This document shows, one piece after another, positions 1-8,420 of a stretch of DNA of 64,000 bases (positions are counted from its first letter, which is position 1; each line of letters starts with the position of its first letter). The notes below the pieces were generated by a model. That model was given only the letters and a program-made list of their open reading frames with translations. It was not told where the DNA came from and did no database searches. Origin of the DNA: CAWJMN01 sp963844055 (lineage in GTDB: Bacteria; Planctomycetota; Planctomycetia; Pirellulales; Pirellulaceae); contig CAWJMN010000002.1 in NCBI GenBank assembly GCA_963844055.1, positions 248,001 through 312,000 of the forward strand, given 5' to 3'. A program made the translations under genes and the position numbers.

Positions 1-222
1 GTAGGCAATCGTTTTATCAAACGCCTGTTCGACCTCGTCGCTGACAGTGACATCCGCCACGACGGGAAGCCCTCCCACCTCCTGAGAAATCGGGGCCAGC
101 GACTCCTGACTTCGCCCTGCGAGCGCAAGCGCAAAGCCCGATCCAGCCAGTGCCCGCGCAAGCTCACTACCAATGCCGCCAGCCGCCCCAAAAATCAGTG
201 CAGTGGGTGCTGTAGAAGTCAT
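1..222 (-). CDS. SDR-family oxidoreductase, N-terminal part (runs off left edge)
   Basis: An ATG at 222 opens a frame that stays open to base 1 (74 codons). The translation begins MTSTAPTALIFGAAGGIGSE, which has the GxxGGIG dinucleotide-binding loop of short-chain dehydrogenases directly after the first beta strand. A DVT motif in the position of the usual adenine-ring Asp follows near residue 58. SDRs are NAD(P)-dependent oxidoreductases acting in the cytoplasm. The catalytic Tyr-Lys half lies outside the window, so the substrate cannot be guessed. It is divergent from the PhoD-type gene at 520, sharing a roughly 300-base intergenic region with it. Confidence 0.75.
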   Translation of the reverse strand, partial: MTSTAPTALIFGAAGGIGSELARALAGSGFALALAGRSQESLAPISQEVGGLPVVADVTVSDEVEQAFDKTIAY

Positions 223-519
223 CGGCCAACTCTCCGTTAGGCAGCTCTCTCGGATCCAATAAACCACATAGGTCCACTATACGCAGCATTTCTTCGTCGG
301 CCAGCCTGGGCCGGTTAACCACTCAGTAAAAGGCCCCCATCAACTCCAAAACCAATCGCTATTTTCGGCCCTGCGCAGTTTGCTTGACAGCATTTTCTCC
401 ACACGACCTGAACCACCCGTTTATCAGAAAAAGCTCGCCGAAAGATTGTTTCGTTACGCGGGATTGCTTAAGCTCCTGAAAAGTCTTCCCCCACTTCAAC
501 CGCCCGGCATGCCTTCTCT

Positions 520-2493
520 ATGACCCCATATGACCCTGCTTCCCATGAAGATACCCCTGGCCTTTCACGTCGAGAGTTCGGCCAACGACTAGCGGGCGCA
601 GCACTAGGCGCTGCACTTGCCGGTTCACTCTCAGAAGGAATGATCCAGGCCGCCGAAGAACCGCAACCCTTTGGCAAGGAGTATCCCAAGCTGGATTCCC
701 TTGCCAGCGGAGAGTGGTGGACCGCTCCCCGCCCCAAGCAGAACCCACCTCCAGCCATGGATGTGCCGCGTGACGAGGTCGTCGCATTCTCGCTCTACAC
801 GCAAGATCGTGGCATCTTGAAGATGACGGCACAACTTTTCCCTTTGAAGCCCGATGAACCGCGTGAGGCTCGGCTCGAACTCAAGCAGGATGGCACAAAC
901 TGGACCCAGGCAGCCACCGCTAAGGTCCTCTATCCCGGATGGAGCGCACACTTTCGCATCGAAAAGTGGGATGCATCGAAAGATGTCCCCTACCGAGTCC
1001 GTCACGGTGAAAAAGCGGCGTTCGAAGGAATCATCCGCCGCGACCCCATCGACAAAGACCAAATCGTCGTTGCGAACATGTCGTGCAACTCAAGCCGTAC
1101 GACCGGACTGCGCCCGGAGATCATCGAACATTTAAAATCGCAAGATCCCGATCTCCTGTTTTTTGCCGGCGACCAAACCTATCGTCACACGGAACACACC
1201 GCCGGATGGATCGAGTTTGGCCTCCAGTTCCGCGACATCATCCGGGATCGCCCCACGATCACCATCCCTGATGATCACGATGTCGGTCATCCCAACCTCT
1301 GGGGCGAAAACGGGAAGCGAGCCCTCCGCCAAGACGGCGCCGATGGTGGTTACTTCTACCCAGTTGACTATGTGAACCTGGTGCAGCGGCAACAAACATG
1401 GCATCTGCCAGACCCCGTTGACCCTGCGCCGGTCGAACGAGGCATCACCGTCTACTTCACGCGACTGCGACTTGGCGGCATCGACTTTGCCATCTTGGAG
1501 GATCGCAAGTTCAAGTCGGGCCCCGACGGCAAAATCCCTAAAATGGGGCCACGCCCCGACCATATCAACGATCCAAACTACGATCCCAGAACGATCGACC
1601 TTCCAGGCCTGCAATTGCTCGGCGAACGGCAGCACAAATTCCTCCAAGACTGGACCGAGGACTGGACCGACGCGCAGCTCAAATGCGTACTCTCCCAAAC
1701 AGCCTTCTGTGGAGCGGTCCATATGCACGGCGGCCGAAACGATCGTTTGCTGGCCGACCTCGACTGCAATGGTTGGCCGCAAAGCCAAAGGAACCGAGCC
1801 CTTGCAGAAATTCGTCGCGCCCGTGCGACCCATCTCTGCGGCGATCAGCATCTTGCGGTGGTCGTAAAGCATGGTATCGAGGCCTGGGGCGATGGCCCCT
1901 ACGCGTTTACTAGTCCTGCACTGGTAAACACGATCTACGGCCGCTGGTGGCATCCACTCGATGAAAAGCCTGGGCCGAGTCCAGTCATAGCCAGCCCCCT
2001 CCCCTGGACTGGCGACTTTAAAGACGGCCTAGGGAACATGATTTCCATGCTTGCCTATGCCAATCCCCCTAAGATCAATGACGAGCGTAAACGCGCCGAC
2101 GGATATGGCATCGCCCGCTTCAACAAAAAGCTGCGGACCGTAACCTTCGAGTGCTGGCCCCGCTTCTCGCCCGCGGCGGCTGATGAAAACGTGCAGTTCC
2201 CTGGCTGGCCAATCACCGTTTCCATCGATGACAACGATGGTCGTAAAGTCTTTGGTTACCTGCCGGAACTTCACTTTGAAGGTGTTAAAAATCCTGTTGT
2301 GCAGGTAACCCAGGAATCAACCGGCGAGATTCTTTACACCGTGCGCGTCACCGGCGAAGTTTTCCAGCCCCCCGTTTATGCCGAGGGGCAATACACGGTT
2401 AAGGCGGGACCTGATCGGCCTGACAAGATCAAACTTCTACACCTGCCCGCTTCGCAAAAAGGTGACGCAGGAACAAGAACAATCAAGTTCTAA
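520..2493 (+). CDS. PhoD-like (alkaline phosphatase D family) metallophosphatase, Tat-exported
   Basis: This 657-residue protein opens with a twin-arginine signal: SRREF at residues 16-20, then a hydrophobic Ala/Gly-rich stretch and a likely cleavage near AQAAEE (about residue 46). Export of a folded enzyme across the cytoplasmic membrane is therefore likely. Metal-binding blocks typical of the PhoD/calcineurin-like fold are visible: FFAGDQTYR near 215, a PDDHDVGHPN block near 250, and CGDQH near 440. PhoD enzymes hydrolyse phosphodiesters or monoesters using a metal centre. The usual four-residue PhoD start (Fe3+ Cys ligand) was not mapped with certainty. It is transcribed alone, convergent with the electron-transfer operon, whose last gene ends 24 bases away. 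The substrate is unknown, and sulfate- or phosphate-ester scavenging is a guess. Confidence 0.85.
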   Translation: MTPYDPASHEDTPGLSRREFGQRLAGAALGAALAGSLSEGMIQAAEEPQPFGKEYPKLDSLASGEWWTAPRPKQNPPPAMDVPRDEVVAFSLYTQDRGILKMTAQLFPLKPDEPREARLELKQDGTNWTQAATAKVLYPGWSAHFRIEKWDASKDVPYRVRHGEKAAFEGIIRRDPIDKDQIVVANMSCNSSRTTGLRPEIIEHLKSQDPDLLFFAGDQTYRHTEHTAGWIEFGLQFRDIIRDRPTITIPDDHDVGHPNLWGENGKRALRQDGADGGYFYPVDYVNLVQRQQTWHLPDPVDPAPVERGITVYFTRLRLGGIDFAILEDRKFKSGPDGKIPKMGPRPDHINDPNYDPRTIDLPGLQLLGERQHKFLQDWTEDWTDAQLKCVLSQTAFCGAVHMHGGRNDRLLADLDCNGWPQSQRNRALAEIRRARATHLCGDQHLAVVVKHGIEAWGDGPYAFTSPALVNTIYGRWWHPLDEKPGPSPVIASPLPWTGDFKDGLGNMISMLAYANPPKINDERKRADGYGIARFNKKLRTVTFECWPRFSPAAADENVQFPGWPITVSIDDNDGRKVFGYLPELHFEGVKNPVVQVTQESTGEILYTVRVTGEVFQPPVYAEGQYTVKAGPDRPDKIKLLHLPASQKGDAGTRTIKF

Positions 2494-2516
2494 CGTCGTT
2501 CCGCATTAACAACTGG

Positions 2517-4679
2517 CTACTTCAAAAAGTCCGGCAGGTAGCCATCGCCAGCGGCGGGCTCTTGCTGCTGGCGAAGTTTAGCGCGGTCCTGCGCCTCAGC
2601 TTCTCGTAGGGCAATGTACGATCCCTGCATCAAACGATCTTCTTTCCCTTCACCCGCCTCAATGACGATGGCAGAATGGCTTAGCAGATGTTTTTCAACC
2701 ACGTTGACGGCATAGCACCGCGCCTGACACAGGCCGCAGCCCACGCATTTCTCTGCCGACACCCAGGGAGCTAAAAATCCCGAGTCTTCAATCGGTGTTC
2801 CCGTATCATCCACTTCGGTTTTTACGCGAATGAACTCAATCGCGTTGTACCCGGCCGCAACACAGTCATCTACACATAGCTGACAAGCCTCACGTCCCGC
2901 ATGCGGCAAGCAGGTGGGCAAATCCACTATCGCCAGCCCCATTCGGGCGACCTTCTTCTCCTCCAGTGGGATTGCTCGTATCGCCCCGGTTGGACAAACC
3001 TGACCACAGGCGTTGCAGCTCGATTCACACCCGGCCCAATCGGCCTTCACAGCTGGCGTCCAAAGTCCCTCTAGCCCTTGTTCAAACCCCAGCGACTGCA
3101 GCACATTGTTGGGGCAAGCCTTAAAGCATTCCCCGCAGCGAATGCACATGTCCAAAAACTGTCGCTCTGGCACGCTCCCTGGCGGACGCACAGGCACGGC
3201 CGTATTGGGGTCTCCCAGGTTTGCTCCAAACAGCTTGGTGGCCGTGGTTACACCAGCAGTCCCAACGATTGCCGCTGTCGTTCCTGCTGCCAGCGATAAA
3301 AACCCGCGCCGACCTAAAGCCGTTTCATGAGTCGGTGGATCATCCGCCAGCTTGATCTGCACCAGATTCCAGCGTTCCACAAACTTGATCGCCTGAGTGG
3401 GACAGACGCCTGCACACGTTTGGCACAAAGTGCAATCGGTCGTTCGCGTTGTAAAGTCAGGCTTGATCGCATCGAAAGGGCAAATCTCCACACACTTGTT
3501 GCAGTGGATACAACTCGACTCCACCTTCCGCTCACTCAGTCGAAACAGGTTTCCCAGTGAAAACACAGCACCACTTGGACAGACATACTTGCACCAAAAC
3601 CGAGGCTTTAAAAACCCCAGCGACAACACACCAAAGAACAAAGCCAGCGAGACAAAATGCCCAGCATTCCAGGCAGGAACATTGTGCCAGCCACGTGTGG
3701 CCGCCGTTTGAAGAGGTTCAAACAGAAACAACATCCCCCGCGTGATCACCGGAATCGCTGCAACATAGCCACTTACCAAAATGCCAAACAACGAGCACAA
3801 CAGCGTCCCCGCCAGTAAGTAATACTTCACATGCACCCACCAGCCCTCGTCAGGTACTCGCAAGCGTGTGACTCGCCTTCCAATGGTCCAGTCGAACAGA
3901 TCAATAAGTGTTCCCAAAGGACAGATATACCCACAAAAACCTCGGGGAACCAAAACGGCAACCACCAAAATTCCCCCGGCACATACCAGCGACCAAACCC
4001 AGGCCTTGGCGGCCAGCACCGTCGAGATTGCTACCAATGGATCAATTACAAGCAAGCTCTCCGACGGCAGAAACTCCTTGGCCTGCAACGAATCGGCATA
4101 GTGCGAAGGCCAATCGGTTGGCCGCCGTTCCCCCAGCGTCCATGGCCCTCCCCCAGAAAACCGCAACTCCTCAAGCTTCTCGGGCGAAAATGCATCGGTC
4201 GGAGCCAGCGTGATCCGCTCCTGTCCAACTTTGACGACCTTCAGCGGACCGACATACCCTCGCTGCGGATCGGTTGCAGCAGGGTCGCTCGCATGCACGA
4301 CGTCTCCTACCTGCAAACCCACAAACGGTGCTCCCTCGCGGGAAACGTCGATTTCGTTTGCTTCATTCGGCGAGGTCGGAACACAGTTAGCCCACACCCG
4401 CGCAGGCCGTGCGCTATAGGGCCAGCAGACATAGAAGAACAGCGTCAAAAACAGTGCAAAACAAAGCGATTGACACACCCTGCGCACCGGAGCCGAAAGC
4501 CATGTCGGCCCTATCCGCTTTAGCCATGCACGAAAAAGCCCTGGTTTGCCCGTTGTTCGGTCCGAAAACAAGGCAGCCGGAAGCAATCGCTTGGCCGTTT
4601 GCAACAGCAGACCATCTACCGGCGGCAACGTCCCCTTCTTTGGCTTGCGCAGGAAGGGCAGGAAAATATCCAGTCGCAT
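2517..4679 (-). CDS. Polyferredoxin membrane protein, NapH/NosR-like fused to NapG/MauM-like module
   Basis: This 720-residue protein combines two modules. The first (about residues 60-440) has several membrane segments and the paired CxxxCP motifs CGYICP (near 248) and CKYVCP (near 364) typical of NapH/NosR/CcoG membrane polyferredoxins. Two 4Fe-4S motifs follow, CIHCNKCVEICP near 390 and CTLCQTCAGVCP near 416. The second (from about 455) begins with an RRGFLS twin-Arg-like stretch and a hydrophobic segment. It then has CIRCGECFKACP near 511, CNACGQVCP near 556 and CVGCGLC near 641, as in NapG/MauM. Such proteins move electrons from quinol or ferredoxin across the membrane. The gene starts 4 bases after the FMN-binding protein and is third in the ApbE operon, so it is the probable electron donor or acceptor for that flavoprotein. 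An NapH-NapG fusion in one chain is uncommon. Confidence 0.85.
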   Translation of the reverse strand: MRLDIFLPFLRKPKKGTLPPVDGLLLQTAKRLLPAALFSDRTTGKPGLFRAWLKRIGPTWLSAPVRRVCQSLCFALFLTLFFYVCWPYSARPARVWANCVPTSPNEANEIDVSREGAPFVGLQVGDVVHASDPAATDPQRGYVGPLKVVKVGQERITLAPTDAFSPEKLEELRFSGGGPWTLGERRPTDWPSHYADSLQAKEFLPSESLLVIDPLVAISTVLAAKAWVWSLVCAGGILVVAVLVPRGFCGYICPLGTLIDLFDWTIGRRVTRLRVPDEGWWVHVKYYLLAGTLLCSLFGILVSGYVAAIPVITRGMLFLFEPLQTAATRGWHNVPAWNAGHFVSLALFFGVLSLGFLKPRFWCKYVCPSGAVFSLGNLFRLSERKVESSCIHCNKCVEICPFDAIKPDFTTRTTDCTLCQTCAGVCPTQAIKFVERWNLVQIKLADDPPTHETALGRRGFLSLAAGTTAAIVGTAGVTTATKLFGANLGDPNTAVPVRPPGSVPERQFLDMCIRCGECFKACPNNVLQSLGFEQGLEGLWTPAVKADWAGCESSCNACGQVCPTGAIRAIPLEEKKVARMGLAIVDLPTCLPHAGREACQLCVDDCVAAGYNAIEFIRVKTEVDDTGTPIEDSGFLAPWVSAEKCVGCGLCQARCYAVNVVEKHLLSHSAIVIEAGEGKEDRLMQGSYIALREAEAQDRAKLRQQQEPAAGDGYLPDFLK

Positions 4680-4683
4680 CGAA

Positions 4684-5976
4684 TCACTTATTTCCCGATG
4701 CTAGTGCCTTGGCCGTCGCGTTGATAATCGCTTCACTAGTGATCGTCGCGTTGCTTGTGGTCTCTACCCCTTTTACCCCTTGCTTGGCGATGATCTTGCT
4801 CGGGGTATCGGTCAGCGCGGAATAGAACTGCTTCTCTCGATGCTGAACCACACGCAATTGCTCAATTTTTCCCGCCTTCACCGTCACCGAGATCCTTACC
4901 GGTGCTTCATACCCTTGAGCCTGATCTTCATAGGTACCATCAGCCACCTTTTTGGGATCGGAAAGATCAAACAACTTGATGGCGGTGATCCCATTTTGCG
5001 CCCGATCTAAACTGCGATTGAATCGTCCGTTGGGCTTGTCGGGCTTGGGAAGAGCCAGCACTTTTTCGTACCACTGCAGCGCCTCTTTAGGCTTCCCCGC
5101 CTGACGGAATCCATCCGCGATATACATGTAGGCTTCGTCCGCACCGGTTGTGGAATCTACCGGATACTGCTTGGCCATTTGAATCGCCTTGGGAAGGTCC
5201 CCCATATCGGCCCACAGCTTAATTCCCACAACGCTGATCCGCTGCTTGTTGAGCAGTTCCATTGCCATCTGCTTGTTGCCCAAATGGTAATAACACCCCG
5301 CCAGCTTCACACACAAGCCATTGCCACCACTTTTCGGAACATCGGCCTGCCGCCACCAATAGGCCGCCCGTGCATAGTCCTGATGCAAGTTGTGATACAT
5401 GCGTCCCAATTCAATCATCACCCGCTCTCGCTTTTCGGGATCATCCTTATGCAGAATGAGCAAGTGATGCATTAACTTCACCCCTTCGCGCCACTTATTT
5501 GGATTGGGGTTGATGACGTCCCAAATATACTGCCCCACATTCTTTTGATTGTCCCATCCGCCAGGCACTTTGTCGGGCCATGACATATCAAGGGTCGCCG
5601 GAAAGTTGTTGGGCGTATCCTTAAACCACTCTGGCGGCTCCCGCCCAACTTTATCAATGAGCGCATCGATCTCTGCCTTCGTGCGACGAACGACTTTTTC
5701 TGCCGATGCCTCCGTGGCATCGTCCACTGACTTCTCATTCACCACATGACGCTTATCGTTAATCGTCACCGCATGAATCGTACCTAGCGGATAGGTGCGC
5801 ACGCTCCCCTTGCCACCTACGGTCACTTCCAGTTTGAGCGTTTTCTCATCCTTGGAAATGACCTTCCCTTCCACCTTCTTTCCATCCAGAAACTCAACCT
5901 CTGCTGCAAAACTTATAGAGGAACAAATTGCCAGTACCAACCAAGCCATCCCGTTGTAGATCGTACGTGTTGTCAC
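4684..5976 (-). CDS. Exported TPR protein with C-terminal FMN-binding (flavinylation) domain
   Basis: This 430-residue protein has an N-terminal signal peptide (cleavage near SFAAE, residue 25). It is followed by a small beta-rich domain of the VEFLDGKKVEGKV type (about 27-80), TPR-like helices (about 190-330) and a C-terminal FMN_bind domain (about 340-430). In FMN_bind proteins ApbE links FMN through a phosphoester to Thr in an SGAT-type motif. Here the motif reads SNAT-ITSEA at 408-415, making Thr411 the predicted site, with Asn replacing the usual Gly. The start is GTG, overlapping the apbE stop as GTGA, so the two are translationally coupled. The polyferredoxin gene follows after 4 bases. 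Inferred role: an exported flavin electron carrier. The domain order with TPRs is unusual for this family. Confidence 0.8.
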   Translation of the reverse strand: MTTRTIYNGMAWLVLAICSSISFAAEVEFLDGKKVEGKVISKDEKTLKLEVTVGGKGSVRTYPLGTIHAVTINDKRHVVNEKSVDDATEASAEKVVRRTKAEIDALIDKVGREPPEWFKDTPNNFPATLDMSWPDKVPGGWDNQKNVGQYIWDVINPNPNKWREGVKLMHHLLILHKDDPEKRERVMIELGRMYHNLHQDYARAAYWWRQADVPKSGGNGLCVKLAGCYYHLGNKQMAMELLNKQRISVVGIKLWADMGDLPKAIQMAKQYPVDSTTGADEAYMYIADGFRQAGKPKEALQWYEKVLALPKPDKPNGRFNRSLDRAQNGITAIKLFDLSDPKKVADGTYEDQAQGYEAPVRISVTVKAGKIEQLRVVQHREKQFYSALTDTPSKIIAKQGVKGVETTSNATITSEAIINATAKALASGNK

Positions 5977-7004
5977 GATGCCACCCCTTCCTCAGTCAGC
6001 GGAAAGCCCTTGGTCGATAGCGTTCTGCCATCCTTCAACACAAAAAACGCATCGACCCCTTCCATCGTTTGCAGTAGGTCCGACGCCCGTGAGGGTCCCA
6101 GTACAAAACAAGCGGTTGACCACGCATCCGCTTGCATGGCCGTCGGTGCCGCCACAGAGACGCTGGCCACTTCTTGCGGCGACTGACCTGTCACAGGATC
6201 GAAAACATGGTTGTATTGGCGATCTGCACTAAACGTGGTTGCATAATCACCCGACGTCGAGAGGCAGCGATCTTGAAGCTTGGCCAGGGCCACATAAGCA
6301 TCGGGCTCACGGGGATGCTGCACCCCCACACGCCAAGCATCGCCCATCCCTACTTCACCCAGCGCGGCAAGCTCGCCCGTATCAATCAGGGCATGCTTCA
6401 CACCATGGCTTTGCAGCACTGCAAGCGCCTGATCTGCCGCAAACCCTTGAGCAATGCCGTTGAGCGTCAGCTTGGTTCCCGGCCTTAACAATTGGATACA
6501 ATCGTCAGTAACCTTTACTCGCTTCCAATCAACTACCGCCTTGGCCTTTTCGATCTCCTCCGCAGACGGCAGTCGCTTTTGCCGCTGCGCTGCCGCAAAA
6601 ACTTCCCACAACGGCTGCACGGTTATGTCAAACGCCCCCTCGGACGCTTCCGAAGTGGCCAATGCCCCCTGCAATACCTTCACTAGGCTCGGATGAGGCT
6701 TCCTGAGCACGCCTGTGCGATTCAGCTGGCTGAGCTGACTCTCCACGCGATAGATACTCATGGTGGCTTCGACCTGTTCGATCGCAGCAAAGGCGGCATC
6801 AAGAGCACGATGGGCTTCCTGGGAATTCTCGTGCATCACCACGAGGGAAACCTTCGTCCCCAATGCCTGAGACGTGCGACGAAAGGCCAGCCGACCCTGC
6901 GAGTCGCGGCCACTTAGCAAAGCATACTGCCACCCGGCCCAGCCGAGCGATGCGCCCAGCCCCATGGTGGCAAACAAGAACCGGCGACGACCAGGGCGAA
7001 ACAT
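5973..7004 (-). CDS. apbE: FAD:protein FMN transferase
   Basis: ApbE transfers FMN from FAD to a Thr/Ser of exported flavoproteins outside the cytoplasmic membrane. The family signatures are clear: LNGIAQGFAAD near residue 185, IDTGE near 208, a TSGDYA block near 250, HVFDPVTG near 268, and ADAWSTACFVLG near 293. The N-terminus has RRRFLF followed by a hydrophobic segment, so it is a Tat- or Sec-type exported or lipid-anchored form. I chose the ATG at 7004 because GGAGG sits 7 bases upstream; a TTG one codon earlier is less likely. It is first in a three-gene operon with the FMN-binding protein (its obvious substrate) and the polyferredoxin. Confidence 0.92.
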   Translation of the reverse strand: MFRPGRRRFLFATMGLGASLGWAGWQYALLSGRDSQGRLAFRRTSQALGTKVSLVVMHENSQEAHRALDAAFAAIEQVEATMSIYRVESQLSQLNRTGVLRKPHPSLVKVLQGALATSEASEGAFDITVQPLWEVFAAAQRQKRLPSAEEIEKAKAVVDWKRVKVTDDCIQLLRPGTKLTLNGIAQGFAADQALAVLQSHGVKHALIDTGELAALGEVGMGDAWRVGVQHPREPDAYVALAKLQDRCLSTSGDYATTFSADRQYNHVFDPVTGQSPQEVASVSVAAPTAMQADAWSTACFVLGPSRASDLLQTMEGVDAFFVLKDGRTLSTKGFPLTEEGVAS

Positions 7005-7205
7005 CAAAGCGCCTCCGAACGAGAGGGATTAACCCAAGAACTCTGCCGAGTTCTTTATCAGGTCCACTTCAGGAGCCGCATTGTAACGAAGAAAATCGAG
7101 AGGTTGCAACTAATTCCTTGCAACATCCCCCAGCCTAAGCCCTGCTGCCGCACAACGCCTGAAAGCAGTGCATCTTCGAGCTCCCTCACAAACTCCAGGC
7201 CGGCA

Positions 7206-7249
7206 CAAAAAAAGAGCCGGACCTCGTGAAGCACGAAGCCCAGCTCTTG
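7206..7249 (-). terminator. Rho-independent terminator after the Gly-rich protein gene
   Basis: Read on the minus strand, AAGAGC...GCTCTT arms enclose a second nested arm pair (CTTCGTG / CACGAG), followed directly by seven T residues. It lies 30 bases after the stop of the gene at 7279-7761. Confidence 0.75.
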
Positions 7250-7278
7250 AAAAGACTCTAAAAAACCAAACGCCGACG

Positions 7279-7761
7279 TTACTTGTTTGACGCCAGCTTA
7301 TTCGCGCTACTGCGATTGGCGGCATATCGAGTAGGCGTTGCCTGCCCCGAAGACTGCTTTCTCACAGAAGCCAACTGCGATTCCTTGGTTGCCCGGGCTG
7401 CAGCAGCACGAGCAATCCGCTGTTCCTTGAGCTCTTGCTTCTTCTCCGCCTCGGCCTGAGCCATTGCCAACTGCTGTTGATAGATGGCTTGTTGCATCTG
7501 GATCATCTGCGCCTGCTGCATTCGCATCGCCATGACCTGCTGCACGCTAATGACACCACCTGTACCACCACCAACACCGGCAATGCTTGTCTGTCCTGAC
7601 TGCCCCTGAGACTGGCCCCGGCCGCCGCCACCATGCTGGCAACCGCCGCCGCCACCGCCTCCTCCACCACCGCCACGACCCTGAGCAAACAGCGGAGTTC
7701 CTGCCGCAGCTGCCATCACCAAGGCCAACACCAAGGCCAACACCAAAGTGAAATGCCTCAT
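7279..7761 (-). CDS. Small exported Gly-rich, Gln/Met-rich protein
   Basis: This protein of about 160 residues has a Sec signal peptide (MRHFTLVLALVLALVMAAAA, cleavage near FAQG). A run of glycines follows (about 11 in a row, then CQH and more Gly), then a Gln/Met-rich helical stretch (about 75-110) and a basic Ala/Lys tail. I place the start at 7761 because AGGGAGAGG lies 4 bases upstream; an upstream in-frame ATG at 7785 would add eight charged residues in front of the signal peptide. No family is recognised. The mid-part looks helical or coiled, and the Gly tract looks like a flexible linker or matrix-type segment. It has its own terminator and is the next minus-strand gene upstream of apbE, about 270 bases away. 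Confidence 0.7.
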   Translation of the reverse strand: MRHFTLVLALVLALVMAAAAGTPLFAQGRGGGGGGGGGGGCQHGGGGRGQSQGQSGQTSIAGVGGGTGGVISVQQVMAMRMQQAQMIQMQQAIYQQQLAMAQAEAEKKQELKEQRIARAAAARATKESQLASVRKQSSGQATPTRYAANRSSANKLASNK

Positions 7762-8420
7762 GTTCCTCTCCCTTTTGCGACGCAATCGGCCACTAGCAAA
7801 AGCCCCTGGACGCTAGTCCACGATTTTCGAATGTCACGTCGCTTCCTGAATTGTAGAAGTCGACCTCAGGAAGGCAAAGCAAATTCGCACCATCGCAAAA
7901 GCCTGCGGTAAGCAGCGACCAACGGCCATTTCTCCCCACGACTGTCCAGCATCCCGTCCACCCTTGGCCTCAGCGCCGCCCAAATCTCTTCGACCCTACC
8001 CCCGTACTTCCCCCCTAGGAAAGGGTTAACGAACCTTGCGCTCAAACGTCAAGACATCCCCCCGCCTCAACCGCCAAGGCACATTTTTCCCTTGATTTAC
8101 CATGCAACCAGTAACATTTCCCAGTCTACCAGATGCTATCCAACAGACGGAACTAACCACCTTTTCAAGTGGAACCAACGGGTTACTCCATTAATTGCCA
8201 GGCGTCGAGTCGTCCAGGGAATAAATATCAAAAACCACGTTTTTTTGGTTTTTGACCTAGAAACCTTGCTAGCGTCTAACTAGTTTGCAACGGTTATTAG
8301 CAATTTAACGCGCGCAAAAACCTTGGTCTGAAGATGTTTCTAAGGGGCTTCGGGGCTCTAGTTTTTGACGCGCGTCGTTTAGCTACGCAATTCTGCTCAA
8401 CCACAATGGAGTTAACACTG
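7762..8420. other. Intergenic region, divergent upstream of two exported-protein genes
   Basis: No convincing gene is seen in this 660-base stretch. It is AT-richer towards 8080-8330 and holds the likely promoters of the Gly-rich protein (minus) and the RTX exoprotein (plus). A candidate promoter is listed separately. Confidence 0.6.
8252..8280 (+). promoter_or_regulatory. Candidate sigma-70-type promoter for the RTX exoprotein gene
   Basis: TTGACC and TCTAAC are separated by exactly 17 bases, about 140 bases before the chosen start at 8421. This is pattern match only, and planctomycete promoters are poorly defined. Confidence 0.3.

Noticed and set aside
1132..1953. Long minus-strand open frame of 273 codons inside the PhoD-like gene
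   Set aside because: It lies entirely opposite a well-supported gene and has no family motifs. Long antisense frames are common at this base composition.
3831..4523. Plus-strand open frame of 230 codons within the polyferredoxin gene
   Set aside because: Shadow of the minus-strand gene with its Cys-rich motifs; composition is not protein-like.
8334..8420. Upstream extension of the RTX exoprotein from ATG 8334
   Set aside because: The added 29 residues have no export character. GGAG and the basic [12 protein letters not shown] start support 8421.
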